NCBI GenBank assembly: GCA_902797065.1
Contig: CADBRK010000127.1
Location: forward strand, 1 to 17,508
Direction of reading: 5' to 3'
DNA length: 17,508 nt
Source of the DNA: an uncultured Ruminococcus sp.
GTDB lineage: Bacteria; Bacillota; Clostridia; Oscillospirales; Acutalibacteraceae
This document shows, in pieces, positions 1 through 7,876 of the stretch. Within the stretch, counting starts at the first letter, position 1; every line of letters starts with the position of its first letter. The notes beneath the pieces are model-generated. The model did not search any database, was not told the DNA's origin, and worked only from the letters and a program-made list of their open reading frames with translations. A program made the position numbers and the translations under genes.

Positions 1-1
1 A

Positions 2-73
2 GATGCCGACAAGTGTATCAAGTGCGGTATGTGTATGGCTTCCTGTAAGTTTAAGGCTATTGTTAAGAAATGA
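2..73 (+). CDS. hydB: C-terminal end of NuoF/HydB-type hydrogenase subunit (partial)
   Basis: Only the last 23 residues are in the window. They hold a ferredoxin-type 4Fe-4S motif, C-x2-C-x2-C-x3-C (CIKCGMCMASC), followed by a short basic tail and TGA at 71-73. In NADH-linked [FeFe] hydrogenases the flavin- and NAD-binding NuoF-like subunit (HydB/HndC) ends with such a ferredoxin domain and is encoded just before the catalytic subunit. That is exactly the position here, 15 bases upstream of the hydrogenase start. The identity is inferred from this tail and its neighbour. Another ferredoxin-domain protein cannot be excluded because the body of the gene is outside the window. Confidence 0.7.
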   Translation, partial: DADKCIKCGMCMASCKFKAIVKK

Positions 74-88
74 TCGGGAGGGATATAA

Positions 89-1855
89 ATGTCACTTATT
101 AATATAAAAATTGAGGGAATACCGTATCAGGTCGAAGCAGGCCTTACAATTCTCGAGGCTGCAAGACAGTGTGGTTATGATATTCCGTCATTGTGTACTT
201 TTAATCACGGACAGTGTTCACAGGGTTCATGCCGTGTATGTCTTGTAGAGGCAACAGGCGCAAGAGGTCTTGTAGCGTCCTGCGTATATCCTGTGGCTGA
301 GGGTATGGAGATAAGAATTTCTTCTCCCAAGGCAGTTAAGGCAAGAAGAACTTCTGTTGAGCTTATTCTCTCCAATCACAACAAGAACTGTCAGCAGTGC
401 GCAAAGAACGGCAACTGCGAGCTTCTCAATGTTGCACAGCTTACCGGCGCAAGAGAGAATGCTTTTGAAGGCGCAAAGACTCCGACAACATATGACGAAG
501 TTACACCTTCTATCATCAGAGATACATCAAAGTGTATCCTCTGCGGAAGATGTGTTGCAAGATGTCAGGAGGCGCACGGCAACGGTATCCTCGGATTCGA
601 GAACCGCGGTTTCTCGACGATCGTTGCCCCCGCAGGCAACCGCTCGTTTGCCGATTCTCCGTGTCTGCTCTGCGGTCAGTGCGTAAGCGTTTGCCCGACA
701 GGCGCATTGATGGAGAAATCCGAGATCTACAAGATCGACGAAGCTATGGCAGCAGGCAAGCATGTTATCGTTCAGACTGCTCCCGCAGTTAGAGCTTCTC
801 TCGGCGAGGAGTTCGGCATGAAGGTCGGCACTCCCGTAACAGGCAAGATGGCAGCAGCTCTCAGACGTCTCGGATTTGATAAGGTTTATGATACAAACTT
901 CGGCGCAGACCTCACTATCATGGAAGAAGCTAACGAGCTTCTTGCAAGAATCAAGAACGGCGGTATTCTCCCGATGATCACATCATGCTCACCGGGCTGG
1001 GTAAATTACGCAGAGTATTACTACGGCGACTGCATTGATCATCTTTCTTCTTGTAAGTCACCTCACGAGATGGAAGGCGCTATCCTCAAGTCTTACTATG
1101 CAGAGAAGAACGGTATTGATCCGAAGGACATCTTTGTTGTTTCTATTATGCCATGTACGGCTAAGAAATACGAGAAAGATCGTCCGGCACTCACCACAAA
1201 CGGCCTCAAGGATGTAGACGCAGTTCTCACAACAAGAGAGCTCGGCAACCTTATCAAGCGTTCAGGCATCAACTTCGCTAAGCTCCCCGATGAGGATTTC
1301 GATCAGGATCTCGTGGGAACATACACAGGCGCAGGCGTTATCTTCGGCGTAACGGGCGGCGTTATGGAGGCTGCTCTCAGAACAGCATACTTTGCTCTTG
1401 AAGGCAAAGAGTACGGTCCGATCAACTTCACTGAAGTAAGAGGATTTGAAGGTATCAAAGAAGCTACATTCGTTCTCGCAGGACAGGAAATCAAGATCGC
1501 TGTTGCTCACGGTATGAAGAACGCTAAGCCGATCATGGATGATATTCGCGCAGGCAAGTCGCCTTATACATTTATTGAGATCATGTGCTGCCCCGGCGGC
1601 TGCATCAACGGCGGCGGTCAGTCTTATATTCGTCCGTCACTTCTCAAGAATGAAGATATCGACATTCTCGATACCTACATGGATAAGCGTGCCGCTGCTC
1701 TGTACTCCGAGGACGAAAGACAGACACTCCGTCAGTCGCATAACAATCCTCAGATTCAGCAGCTTTACTCAGAGTACCTCGGTGAGCCTAACTCGCACAA
1801 GGCACACGAATTGCTCCATACAACTTATGTAAGCGACAGAGTAAGATTCAAGTAA
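89..1855 (+). CDS. hydA: [FeFe] hydrogenase catalytic subunit, NADH-linked (HydA/HndD type)
   Basis: Cytoplasmic iron hydrogenase (588 aa) that interconverts protons and H2, probably in a multimeric NAD(H)-dependent complex with the upstream HydB-like subunit. Domains in order: plant-type 2Fe-2S domain (Cys 36, 48, 51, 65); His-ligated 4Fe-4S site (His97, Cys 101, 104, 110); two-cluster ferredoxin domain (Cys 149/152/155/159 and 192/195/198/202); H-cluster domain with TSCSPGW (298-304), MPCTAKKYE (354-362) and EIMCCPGGCINGGGQ (497-511); and the C-terminal small-subunit-like domain (about 525-588). This layout and length match Clostridium pasteurianum CpI and the HydA subunits of trimeric enzymes. 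The start has a strong site, GGGAGGG at 76-82, 6 bases from ATG. The L1 motif has Ser where many enzymes have a second Cys. The C-terminal tail lacks an extra NuoE/NuoF domain, so the enzyme needs partner subunits. Confidence 0.95.
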   Translation: MSLINIKIEGIPYQVEAGLTILEAARQCGYDIPSLCTFNHGQCSQGSCRVCLVEATGARGLVASCVYPVAEGMEIRISSPKAVKARRTSVELILSNHNKNCQQCAKNGNCELLNVAQLTGARENAFEGAKTPTTYDEVTPSIIRDTSKCILCGRCVARCQEAHGNGILGFENRGFSTIVAPAGNRSFADSPCLLCGQCVSVCPTGALMEKSEIYKIDEAMAAGKHVIVQTAPAVRASLGEEFGMKVGTPVTGKMAAALRRLGFDKVYDTNFGADLTIMEEANELLARIKNGGILPMITSCSPGWVNYAEYYYGDCIDHLSSCKSPHEMEGAILKSYYAEKNGIDPKDIFVVSIMPCTAKKYEKDRPALTTNGLKDVDAVLTTRELGNLIKRSGINFAKLPDEDFDQDLVGTYTGAGVIFGVTGGVMEAALRTAYFALEGKEYGPINFTEVRGFEGIKEATFVLAGQEIKIAVAHGMKNAKPIMDDIRAGKSPYTFIEIMCCPGGCINGGGQSYIRPSLLKNEDIDILDTYMDKRAAALYSEDERQTLRQSHNNPQIQQLYSEYLGEPNSHKAHELLHTTYVSDRVRFK

Positions 1856-1885
1856 AATAATAACTTCCTAAAATATAAAAAAGCC

Positions 1886-1928
1886 AAAAGCGAGAGCGGC
1901 AGTTGCTATGACTGTCGCTTTCGCTTTT
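1886..1928. terminator. Bidirectional rho-independent terminator between convergent genes
   Basis: Arms at 1886-1902 and 1912-1928 pair over 17 positions with two G-T wobbles and a 9-base loop. Read rightwards the 3' arm ends in four T after the hydrogenase gene. Read leftwards the hairpin is followed by GGC and a T6 run (complement of 1877-1882), so it should also stop transcription from the leftward gene that ends at 1949. Confidence 0.8.
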
Positions 1929-1948
1929 CTCTCGTCTTTGTCTACCCC

Positions 1949-2380
1949 TCACCCATGTACACGTCGTTTGACCTTCTCTTTTTTATTTACCCGCATGACT
2001 CCGCCGATGCTGCCCGCAAGCATAAATACGCCGCACTTAATCAGCGAACCCGCAAGATCGTCGGGGTTGCCCGTGATAAAACTTGTTATAAGAACGGACA
2101 AAAACATCAAGCCGCCTGTCAGTATACCCGTAATAAGGCCTCTCTTGCGGTACAATGACAGCGAGAGATAACCTCCCGAAAATGCTCCCAACGCGCCGAT
2201 AACTGTCGTAATAACAGGCAGCAGATCGACAGGCAGAGTACCTATCTTAACGATAAGCGCAGACGCGGCACAAAGCAGCAGCGTGCATACGCATAACCCT
2301 GCCGCCGCTCCTATAACAATACTTTTTGAGGCTATGAACCATTCGTTGTGTTTAAAACTATTTCTTTTATAATCACCCAA
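1949..2380 (-). CDS. TIGR04086-like small integral membrane protein
   Basis: A 143-aa protein with four hydrophobic segments (roughly residues 17-46, 53-78, 83-104 and 108-130) joined by short loops, a basic N-terminus and a basic C-terminal tail rich in Lys and Arg. This size, topology and glycine-rich helix pattern fit the clostridial TIGR04086 (YrzE-like) family, whose function is unknown. The start is TTG. The frame is closed by TGA three codons upstream, and a strong AAGGAG (2391-2396) lies about 9 bases before TTG; the nearby ATG at 2385-2387 is out of frame. Family assignment is from recalled sequence character; the molecular role is unknown. Confidence 0.75.
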   Translation of the reverse strand: MGDYKRNSFKHNEWFIASKSIVIGAAAGLCVCTLLLCAASALIVKIGTLPVDLLPVITTVIGALGAFSGGYLSLSLYRKRGLITGILTGGLMFLSVLITSFITGNPDDLAGSLIKCGVFMLAGSIGGVMRVNKKEKVKRRVHG

Positions 2381-2438
2381 CTGCCATCACTCCTTTATGT
2401 ATTTATATGCAAAGGAGTTCGGTTTATTACAAAAGCGT

Positions 2439-2471
2439 CTCCCCTGCTTCATATATACGAAAACAGGGGAG
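2439..2471 (-). terminator. Possible hairpin terminator after the TSCPD gene
   Basis: Perfect 8-bp arms (CTCCCCTG/CAGGGGAG at 2439-2446 and 2464-2471) with a 17-base loop lie just downstream of the TSCPD gene. The trailing sequence on the minus strand is only moderately T-rich (ACGCTTTTG), so efficiency may be partial. Confidence 0.5.
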
Positions 2472-2489
2472 CTATTGTTTCTTTACTTA

Positions 2490-2744
2490 TTATTCCTTTT
2501 CGAGAGCCTGAAAGATCGCCTTTGAAAGCTGATCTGCGCATGAAGTACCTCGTCCTCCGCAGTCATTGCCCTTTAGGAGTTCCGCAGTGTGTTTTGCGTC
2601 TGCGCCCTCAAGCAGCTTACCGATCGCTTTCAGATTACCGGGGCAGCCGTTGATAAACTTTATGTTATGCAGCTTTCCGTTTTCAATGTCAAAGCTGATA
2701 TTTCTCGAACAAACGCCTTTAGGCGTATAGCTGTAATGATTCAT
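2490..2744 (-). CDS. TIGR03905-type TSCPD domain protein
   Basis: An 84-aa protein consisting of one TSCPD domain. It shows Cys12, the GCPGN turn around residue 34, a Cys-Gly-Gly-Arg-Gly stretch and the family signature GTSCADQL near residues 66-73. TSCPD domains occur at the C-terminus of class II ribonucleotide reductases and as short stand-alone proteins such as TIGR03905. The conserved cysteines suggest metal or thiol chemistry, but no function is proven. The gene starts 11 bases after the malic enzyme stop. Its ribosome binding site AGAGGTG overlaps the end of that gene, so the two are probably co-transcribed and translationally linked. Confidence 0.88.
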   Translation of the reverse strand: MNHYSYTPKGVCSRNISFDIENGKLHNIKFINGCPGNLKAIGKLLEGADAKHTAELLKGNDCGGRGTSCADQLSKAIFQALEKE

Positions 2745-2755
2745 TCATGCACCTC

Positions 2756-3934
2756 TTAAATTCTTGCGACGCCGCTTTCACGGGCAGCCTTTATAACGGC
2801 TTTTGCAACAGTGTCCGCGATTCTCTCGTCAAATGCAGCCGGGAGAATATATTCGGGAGTAAGCTCCTCGTCGGAAACAAGACTTGCAATAGCGTAAGAT
2901 GCAGCAAGCTTCATTTCTTCGTTGATCTGCTTTGCACGGCAGTCGAGAGCACCTCTGAATATTCCCGGGAACGCAAGTACATTGTTTATCTGATTCGGGA
3001 AATCCGATCTGCCCGTACCGACAACCGCTGCACCTGCTGCAACAGCCTTATCGGGCATGATCTCGGGAGTCGGGTTTGACATAGCGAATACGATCGCATC
3101 CTTGTTCATAGTCTTTACCATTTCTTCCGACAATACATTCGGAGCAGAAACTCCGAGGAACATATCTGCGCCCTTCACTGCATCTGCAAGACTGCCGGTG
3201 AGCTTATCTCTGTTTGTGATCGCTGCGATCTCCTGCTTAACAGGGTTGAGATTCGGGTTGCCCTCGCAGATGATACCCGAACGGTCAACCATCATAACCT
3301 TGCTAGCGTCTGCGCCCATTGTTATAAGATGCTTGGTAATCGCAACGCCTGCCGCGCCTGCTCCGTTTACAACGATCTTGATATCGCCGATATTCTTCTT
3401 AACTATTTTCAGAGCATTGATAAGGGCTGCGCCTACTACTACGGCAGTTCCGTGCTGATCGTCGTGGAATACGGGAATGTCACATTTTTCTTTGAGTCTG
3501 CGCTCGATCTCAAAGCATCTCGGAGCGGAAATATCCTCAAGATTGATTCCGCCGAAGCTGCCCGAGATCATATATACGGTATTAACTATCTCGTCAACGT
3601 CTTTTGACTTTACGCAGATCGGGAATGCGTCTACATCGCCGAACGCTTTAAACAAAGCGCACTTTCCCTCCATAACAGGCATGCCTGCCTCGGGGCCTAT
3701 ATCTCCGAGACCAAGCACAGCAGTACCGTCTGTTACAACCGCAACGAGGTTATGACGTCTTGTAAGTTCGTAGCTTTTGTCAATGTCTTTCTCTATCTCC
3801 AGGCAGGGCTGAGCAACGCCCGGAGTATATGCTGTTGAAAGGTCATGCGAGTTGCTGACGTCACAGCGTGCAACCACTTCTATTTTGCCTTTCCATTCGT
3901 AATGCTTCTGTAAAGATTCTTCTCTTATATCCAT
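2756..3934 (-). CDS. Malic enzyme, NAD(P)-dependent, oxaloacetate-decarboxylating
   Basis: Oxidatively decarboxylates malate to pyruvate and CO2 with reduction of NAD(P), in the cytoplasm. The 392-aa length is that of the short bacterial malic enzymes without a phosphotransacetylase domain. Visible landmarks are catalytic Tyr36 in TAYTPGV, catalytic Lys91 in MEGKCALFKAFG, metal ligands Glu133/Asp134 and Asp158 (FHDDQHGT), and the Rossmann motif GAGAAG at 191-196. NAD versus NADP preference cannot be read with confidence. AAGGAG sits about 8 bases before ATG. The gene has its own promoter at 3980-4008 and is followed by the TSCPD gene. Confidence 0.95.
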   Translation of the reverse strand: MDIREESLQKHYEWKGKIEVVARCDVSNSHDLSTAYTPGVAQPCLEIEKDIDKSYELTRRHNLVAVVTDGTAVLGLGDIGPEAGMPVMEGKCALFKAFGDVDAFPICVKSKDVDEIVNTVYMISGSFGGINLEDISAPRCFEIERRLKEKCDIPVFHDDQHGTAVVVGAALINALKIVKKNIGDIKIVVNGAGAAGVAITKHLITMGADASKVMMVDRSGIICEGNPNLNPVKQEIAAITNRDKLTGSLADAVKGADMFLGVSAPNVLSEEMVKTMNKDAIVFAMSNPTPEIMPDKAVAAGAAVVGTGRSDFPNQINNVLAFPGIFRGALDCRAKQINEEMKLAASYAIASLVSDEELTPEYILPAAFDERIADTVAKAVIKAARESGVARI

Positions 3935-3979
3935 ATATTTCTTCTCCTTAAACCATGTCGGTGTTTTCTTACATCAGGT

Positions 3980-4008
3980 ATTATATCACGTTTTACCGTG
4001 ATTGGCAA
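3980..4008 (-). promoter_or_regulatory. Sigma-A promoter of malic enzyme with embedded dyad
   Basis: -35 TTGCCA (4003-4008) and -10 TATAAT (3980-3985) are separated by exactly 17 bases, with an extended -10 (TGATATAAT). The spacer is almost wholly filled by an inverted repeat, ATCACG-6-CGTGAT, at 3985-4002. This is a good candidate operator, because a bound protein would block polymerase. The promoter sits in the gap between ktrA and malic enzyme, so the latter need not depend on ktr transcription. Confidence 0.75.
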
Positions 4009-4010
4009 TA

Positions 4011-4655
4011 TCAAATCTTAAAGCACTTGAATACATCCTTGATCTCGCCGATAACAAAAGCAACATCGTCGGGCATCATCTTTGTATCTGCCATCGGGAT
4101 AAACACATCGCCGTCACGCTTCATTGTGATAATATTGATGTTGAACTTTTTTCTTACATCAATCTGTACAAGCGTTTTGCCGTACCAGTTTTTCGGTACT
4201 TTCATCTCATAGATAGAGTATCTTTCATCAAGCTGAATAAAATCAAGTATCGTATCGGAAGCGTACTTCGTTGCGTAACGGATCGCAGTCTGTTTTTCCG
4301 GGTATGCGACTTCGTCTGCGCCTACCATTTTCAGGAACTTCATCTGCACGTCGTTTGTCGCTCTTGCCATTACAAACTCTGCGCCAAGCTCTTTGAGCGT
4401 ACATGTAGTTTCAAGCGACGTCTGAAAAAGACCGCCTACCGCAACGATACAAACGTCAAAATTTCCGACTCCGAATGATTCAAGCATTTCTCTGTTTGAG
4501 CAGTCGCCGATCCTTGCGCTTGTAACGTAAGGCATTATCTCGTTGATCCTCTCTTCGTTTGTATCAACGGCAAGAACATCGCAGTTCAGCTCGCTCATTC
4601 TTCTTGCGATGGTTCCTCCGAATTCTCCTATACCAAGTATCAGAACAGATTTCAT
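4011..4655 (-). CDS. ktrA: KtrA/TrkA-type potassium uptake regulatory subunit (RCK)
   Basis: Cytoplasmic ring-forming subunit that gates the potassium channel protein encoded just upstream. At 214 aa it has one RCK_N domain (about 1-130) with the nucleotide-binding motif GIGEFG at 8-13 and the acidic residue Asp31 at the end of strand beta-2. An RCK_C (TrkA-C) domain covers about 133-214. This is the single-RCK KtrA layout rather than the double-length enteric TrkA. AAGGAG lies about 10 bases before ATG. The start is 18 bases after the ktrB stop, so ktrB-ktrA form an operon. KtrA proteins bind ATP/ADP and, in many Firmicutes, cyclic di-AMP; ligand use here is inferred from the family. Confidence 0.93.
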   Translation of the reverse strand: MKSVLILGIGEFGGTIARRMSELNCDVLAVDTNEERINEIMPYVTSARIGDCSNREMLESFGVGNFDVCIVAVGGLFQTSLETTCTLKELGAEFVMARATNDVQMKFLKMVGADEVAYPEKQTAIRYATKYASDTILDFIQLDERYSIYEMKVPKNWYGKTLVQIDVRKKFNINIITMKRDGDVFIPMADTKMMPDDVAFVIGEIKDVFKCFKI

Positions 4656-4673
4656 TTCAAATACACTCCTTTA

Positions 4674-6011
4674 TTATCCAACCGATATTTTTTCAAGCGG
4701 AAGCTTAACTTTTACGTTTTCATTGGACGAAACGGCAGCATATATAAGCGTCAGACCGCCTACACGTCCGAAGAACATCAGAAACATTAGTATTATTTTC
4801 GATGCCGCCGACAGCGTTGTTGTTATGCCGAGGGTAAGACCTACAGTACCTACCGCAGAAGCAGTTTCAAACAAGCATGAAAGAAGCGGCAGACCTTCTA
4901 ACCTGCTTATCAGAATACCAGATGTGATAAACAAAAACAGATACATGAACAGCACTGCGCCTGCATTGCGGACTGCTTCGTCGGGAACTCTTCTTTTAAA
5001 GACCTGTACATCGTTTTTCCGGCTGAATACGGTTATTGCCGAGAGGAACAGTACTGCGAAAGTCGCTGTTTTGAGACCGCCCGCAGTTGATCCCGGAGAA
5101 CCGCCGATCAGCATTAGTATGATCATTATCAATGTACCCGATTCGTCCATCTGAGAAAGATCCTCGGAATTAAAGCCTGCCGTTCTTGCCGTAACCGACT
5201 GGAAAAACGAAGCATTCAGCCTTTCGGTCATATCATAACTGCCGTATTCCCAGAAGAAAAAGTATATTGCAGGTATTATTATAAGTAAAAGTGACGTCAT
5301 CAGCACGACCTTGCTCTGCAGCGAATACTTCCTGAATTTCAGTTTATACGTCCGTATATCATTCCAGACAAGGAAACCGATACCGCCTATAATTATCAGC
5401 AGCATGATTATTATATTAAAATACACATTCTCGCTGTATGTAGTCAATGAAGAAAACGGTTCTCTGACGCCCATAAGGTCAAAACCCGCATTGCAGAACG
5501 CCGAGATCGAATGGAAGAAAGAATATCCTATTCCCTTTATCACGCCGAAATCTCTGCAAAAAACAGGAGCAAGCAGAAGTGCACCCGTAAGCTCGATAAG
5601 TGCGGAGCCTCTCAGTATAAAGCCGGTTAATCTGACAATACCACCGACCTGCGGTGCGGATATGGACTCCTGCATGGTACTTCTCTGAGCGAAAGAAATC
5701 TTCTTGCCTGCCGCTCGGATAACAGCGATACCTATAGTTATTACTCCCATACCGCCGATCTGTATCAGAGTTATAATAACGCATTTTCCGAATAACGACC
5801 AATATGTTGCGGTATCCTTTACAATAAGCCCCGTAACACAGGTCGCGGAAACAGCCGTAAACAAACAGTCAAAAAAAGGAGTTACCACCCTTTGCTGTGA
5901 TGAAATCGGAAGCATAAGTAAAAGTGTTCCTACTAGGATCAGCGAAAGAAAACTTACGCAAATGATCTGAAAAGACGTTTTGCCTTTACGTTTTTTTATC
6001 TTGTTTTCCAT
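4674..6011 (-). CDS. ktrB: KtrB/TrkH-family potassium transporter
   Basis: Integral membrane ion-translocating subunit of a Ktr-type K+ (possibly Na+-coupled) uptake system, 445 aa. The four pore-loop repeats are visible through their selectivity-filter glycines: CVTG (Gly61), CNAG (Gly176), RTAG (Gly279) and GTVG (Gly391). The conserved GGSPGSTAGGLKT gating-loop segment lies at 303-315. A basic N-terminus precedes the first helix at about 15-36. Its partner ktrA follows directly. The start has AGAGGTG 4-6 bases upstream. An extended -10 promoter is visible at 6042-6050. There is too little leader for a cyclic di-AMP (ydaO) riboswitch, which often controls such genes in Firmicutes. Confidence 0.95.
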   Translation of the reverse strand: MENKIKKRKGKTSFQIICVSFLSLILVGTLLLMLPISSQQRVVTPFFDCLFTAVSATCVTGLIVKDTATYWSLFGKCVIITLIQIGGMGVITIGIAVIRAAGKKISFAQRSTMQESISAPQVGGIVRLTGFILRGSALIELTGALLLAPVFCRDFGVIKGIGYSFFHSISAFCNAGFDLMGVREPFSSLTTYSENVYFNIIIMLLIIIGGIGFLVWNDIRTYKLKFRKYSLQSKVVLMTSLLLIIIPAIYFFFWEYGSYDMTERLNASFFQSVTARTAGFNSEDLSQMDESGTLIMIILMLIGGSPGSTAGGLKTATFAVLFLSAITVFSRKNDVQVFKRRVPDEAVRNAGAVLFMYLFLFITSGILISRLEGLPLLSCLFETASAVGTVGLTLGITTTLSAASKIILMFLMFFGRVGGLTLIYAAVSSNENVKVKLPLEKISVG

Positions 6012-6041
6012 AATGCACCTCTGAAGATTTTTTCCAAAAGT

Positions 6042-6050
6042 ATTATATCA
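6042..6050 (-). promoter_or_regulatory. Extended -10 promoter of ktrB
   Basis: Perfect TGATATAAT on the minus strand, about 30 bases before the ktrB start. The element at the -35 position is poor (TGGATT at 17-base spacing), but an A/T-rich tract lies upstream. The eleven bases TGATATAATAC are identical to those at the malic enzyme promoter. Confidence 0.55.
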
Positions 6051-6117
6051 TACTATTCAAAAAAAATCCACTGTTTTCAGTTGTTTTTCATCAGATGTTT
6101 AAACAAATCGGGCATAC

Positions 6118-6149
6118 AAAAAGTCCTTCGCATGATCTGAACGAAGGAC
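6118..6149 (-). terminator. Rho-independent terminator of the trpB-proC operon
   Basis: Perfect 8-bp stem GTCCTTCG/CGAAGGAC (6123-6130 and 6142-6149) with an 11-base loop, followed on the minus strand by TTTTT (6118-6122). It lies just past the last leftward gene of the unit. Confidence 0.85.
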
Positions 6150-6171
6150 ATAATTATTTATATATGCAATA

Positions 6172-7101
6172 CTAATCATCAAAAGTATTATTTAGCTGTT
6201 TTTCAACCTCGCTGCGTTTTATCATTCTTCCGTTGTGGAAAATATACTCGTCTTTTGTATCGCTGACCACTTCCGAAAGCTCTTCCGCCTCAGATTTTTC
6301 GATCACGGTTTTCTTGTTTTTGTTTTCATCGGGTTTCTCTTGTTTCTTATCCTTTCTCGACTCATCAAGAATATTTATCATACCGTCATACACATAGAAT
6401 GTAATGATATACTGCACCGTCGAAGGAATAATCAGCAGAGACAGCAGCATAAGCATTACCGCAACATAAACGGGATTGAAAAAGATCACTATAGCCGCAA
6501 AAATCACAGCAGAGAATATCAGCAGAGCGATCGTTGCGAGAAAGTTGTTTTTTAACTCTCCGAAAGAAAACAGCAGGCAGTTCCTGTATAAGGGTCTTAG
6601 CTTTATATCTATCGTCACAGTCATGATATTTAGATAATACGACGCAAAAAGAAGAAATAAGCAAACTATACCGGTTATGACAAGCGGTACCCAGAAAAGC
6701 ACGTTATTCTTAGTTCCGTTGTAATACAGCATTACAGACAGATAGCATACTGCAAAAAAGATGTAAAACACAATTCCGTGGAGAATGCATTTCAGGATAT
6801 TTTCTTTTACACCGTCAAAGAATGCTTTGGGTACAGAGAATTTCTTACCCGTGTAGATATATCTGCACACCTGAGCGATACCGCCCATGCCTGCATTCAG
6901 CGGTATTATCGCAGCAGCAGAGACGATCACCGAAAATCCGCCGAGCAGCTTGTATATCAAAAACACATACGCTGCGGCAATTATTGTAAAAAAAGAAAAC
7001 ATCAGATTTGCAAGCAGGATCTCCTTAAACTTCAAGAAATACAAATTAAAGAAATCTACCGATCTCATCGCTTTCCTTACACCGCTTTGATTTTCCTCCA
7101 C
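6172..7101 (-). CDS. Multi-pass membrane protein, possibly DUF624/YesL-like
   Basis: A protein of about 309 aa with six hydrophobic segments in the first 225 residues and a long charged cytoplasmic tail rich in Lys, Glu and Asp (about 230-309). The helix pattern, with a short amphipathic N-terminal stretch leading into the first helix, resembles DUF624 (YesL-like) membrane proteins, but I do not recognise a diagnostic motif. GGAGG at 7109-7113 is one base from the ATG at 7107 and seven bases from GTG at 7101, so GTG is the likelier start; the longer form has 311 aa. It begins soon after the SpoIIM-like gene and is the last gene of the operon before a strong terminator. Role unknown; a function in membrane or envelope physiology is only a guess. 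Confidence 0.6.
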   Translation of the reverse strand: MEENQSGVRKAMRSVDFFNLYFLKFKEILLANLMFSFFTIIAAAYVFLIYKLLGGFSVIVSAAAIIPLNAGMGGIAQVCRYIYTGKKFSVPKAFFDGVKENILKCILHGIVFYIFFAVCYLSVMLYYNGTKNNVLFWVPLVITGIVCLFLLFASYYLNIMTVTIDIKLRPLYRNCLLFSFGELKNNFLATIALLIFSAVIFAAIVIFFNPVYVAVMLMLLSLLIIPSTVQYIITFYVYDGMINILDESRKDKKQEKPDENKNKKTVIEKSEAEELSEVVSDTKDEYIFHNGRMIKRSEVEKQLNNTFDD

Positions 7102-7125
7102 TGTCATACCTCCGATTTTATAAAA

Positions 7126-7800
7126 CTAAAAACTGAACAGCCCTCCGATAATGAAATACAGCACCGTATCGGCTAAAGACGCAAATCCGATAAGGATAAG
7201 CATATACGATATATTGAGCAGCATTTCTCCGAGTTTATTCCTCAGCGCTTCAACGACATAATTATTTTTGCAGAATATCTCCCTGAATACGGAAACAGAA
7301 AAATCCAGACAATACTGCGAAATATACACAAGCGCAAGCGATGACAGGAATGTTCCTATCAGCATAACAAAAATATAATACGCAAGTCCTCTTAAGCCGT
7401 ATGTAACACAGAGATGACCCGAAACGATCCCGCAGTAAAACCCGCGCGAAAAAACTATCAGCGGTATTATCAATATTCCGAACGGAGACAGCGACATTAT
7501 CAGCATAGCCGCAGCAAATACAAATGAAAATGTAAACGAATCGGCAAACACCGAAATTGCAGCCGAGTCATTCTCAATAAGAATATGCTCTGTCACTTTC
7601 TGCAGCACTTTACCGATCATCTCGTCATTTTTTATACCGGCACACGACGCGCCGGTCACCATGCCGGATAAAAGCAAAAAGATAAAAAATGATATTAATC
7701 CGTACCGTTTGAAAAAATAAGTTATAACTGCCTTTACGCTCTCAAATCTGCCGGGCTTTACACTCTCGTTCGGGTTTACTGCCAATACAATACTCTTCAT
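7126..7800 (-). CDS. SpoIIM-like membrane protein
   Basis: A 224-aa membrane protein with hydrophobic segments at about 33-54, 89-118, 135-160 and 192-222. It carries the signature-like stretch SRGFYCGIVSGHLCVTYGL at about 118-136, reminiscent of stage II sporulation protein M (PF01944). In Bacillus SpoIIM works with SpoIID and SpoIIP in engulfment. SpoIIM-domain proteins are also common in non-sporulating Clostridia and outside spore loci, and no SpoIID or SpoIIP gene is nearby, so a sporulation role is not shown. GGAGG lies 7 bases before ATG. It is followed after 18-24 bases by another membrane protein gene, suggesting joint expression. Confidence 0.72.
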   Translation of the reverse strand: MKSIVLAVNPNESVKPGRFESVKAVITYFFKRYGLISFFIFLLLSGMVTGASCAGIKNDEMIGKVLQKVTEHILIENDSAAISVFADSFTFSFVFAAAMLIMSLSPFGILIIPLIVFSRGFYCGIVSGHLCVTYGLRGLAYYIFVMLIGTFLSSLALVYISQYCLDFSVSVFREIFCKNNYVVEALRNKLGEMLLNISYMLILIGFASLADTVLYFIIGGLFSF

Positions 7801-7876
7801 GGAACATCCTCCGTATGTTATTCTGCTAACATTGTATGTCCCATAAAATCAATATATACGCCGATCAGAACTAAAA

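Noticed and set aside
516..763. Overlapping antisense frames in the hydrogenase gene
   Set aside because: They are shadows of a strongly coding region with normal codon use and have no ribosome sites.
6012..6122. Cyclic di-AMP (ydaO) riboswitch upstream of ktrB
   Set aside because: The promoter is about 30 bases from the start, leaving no room for the element, and no matching fold is visible.
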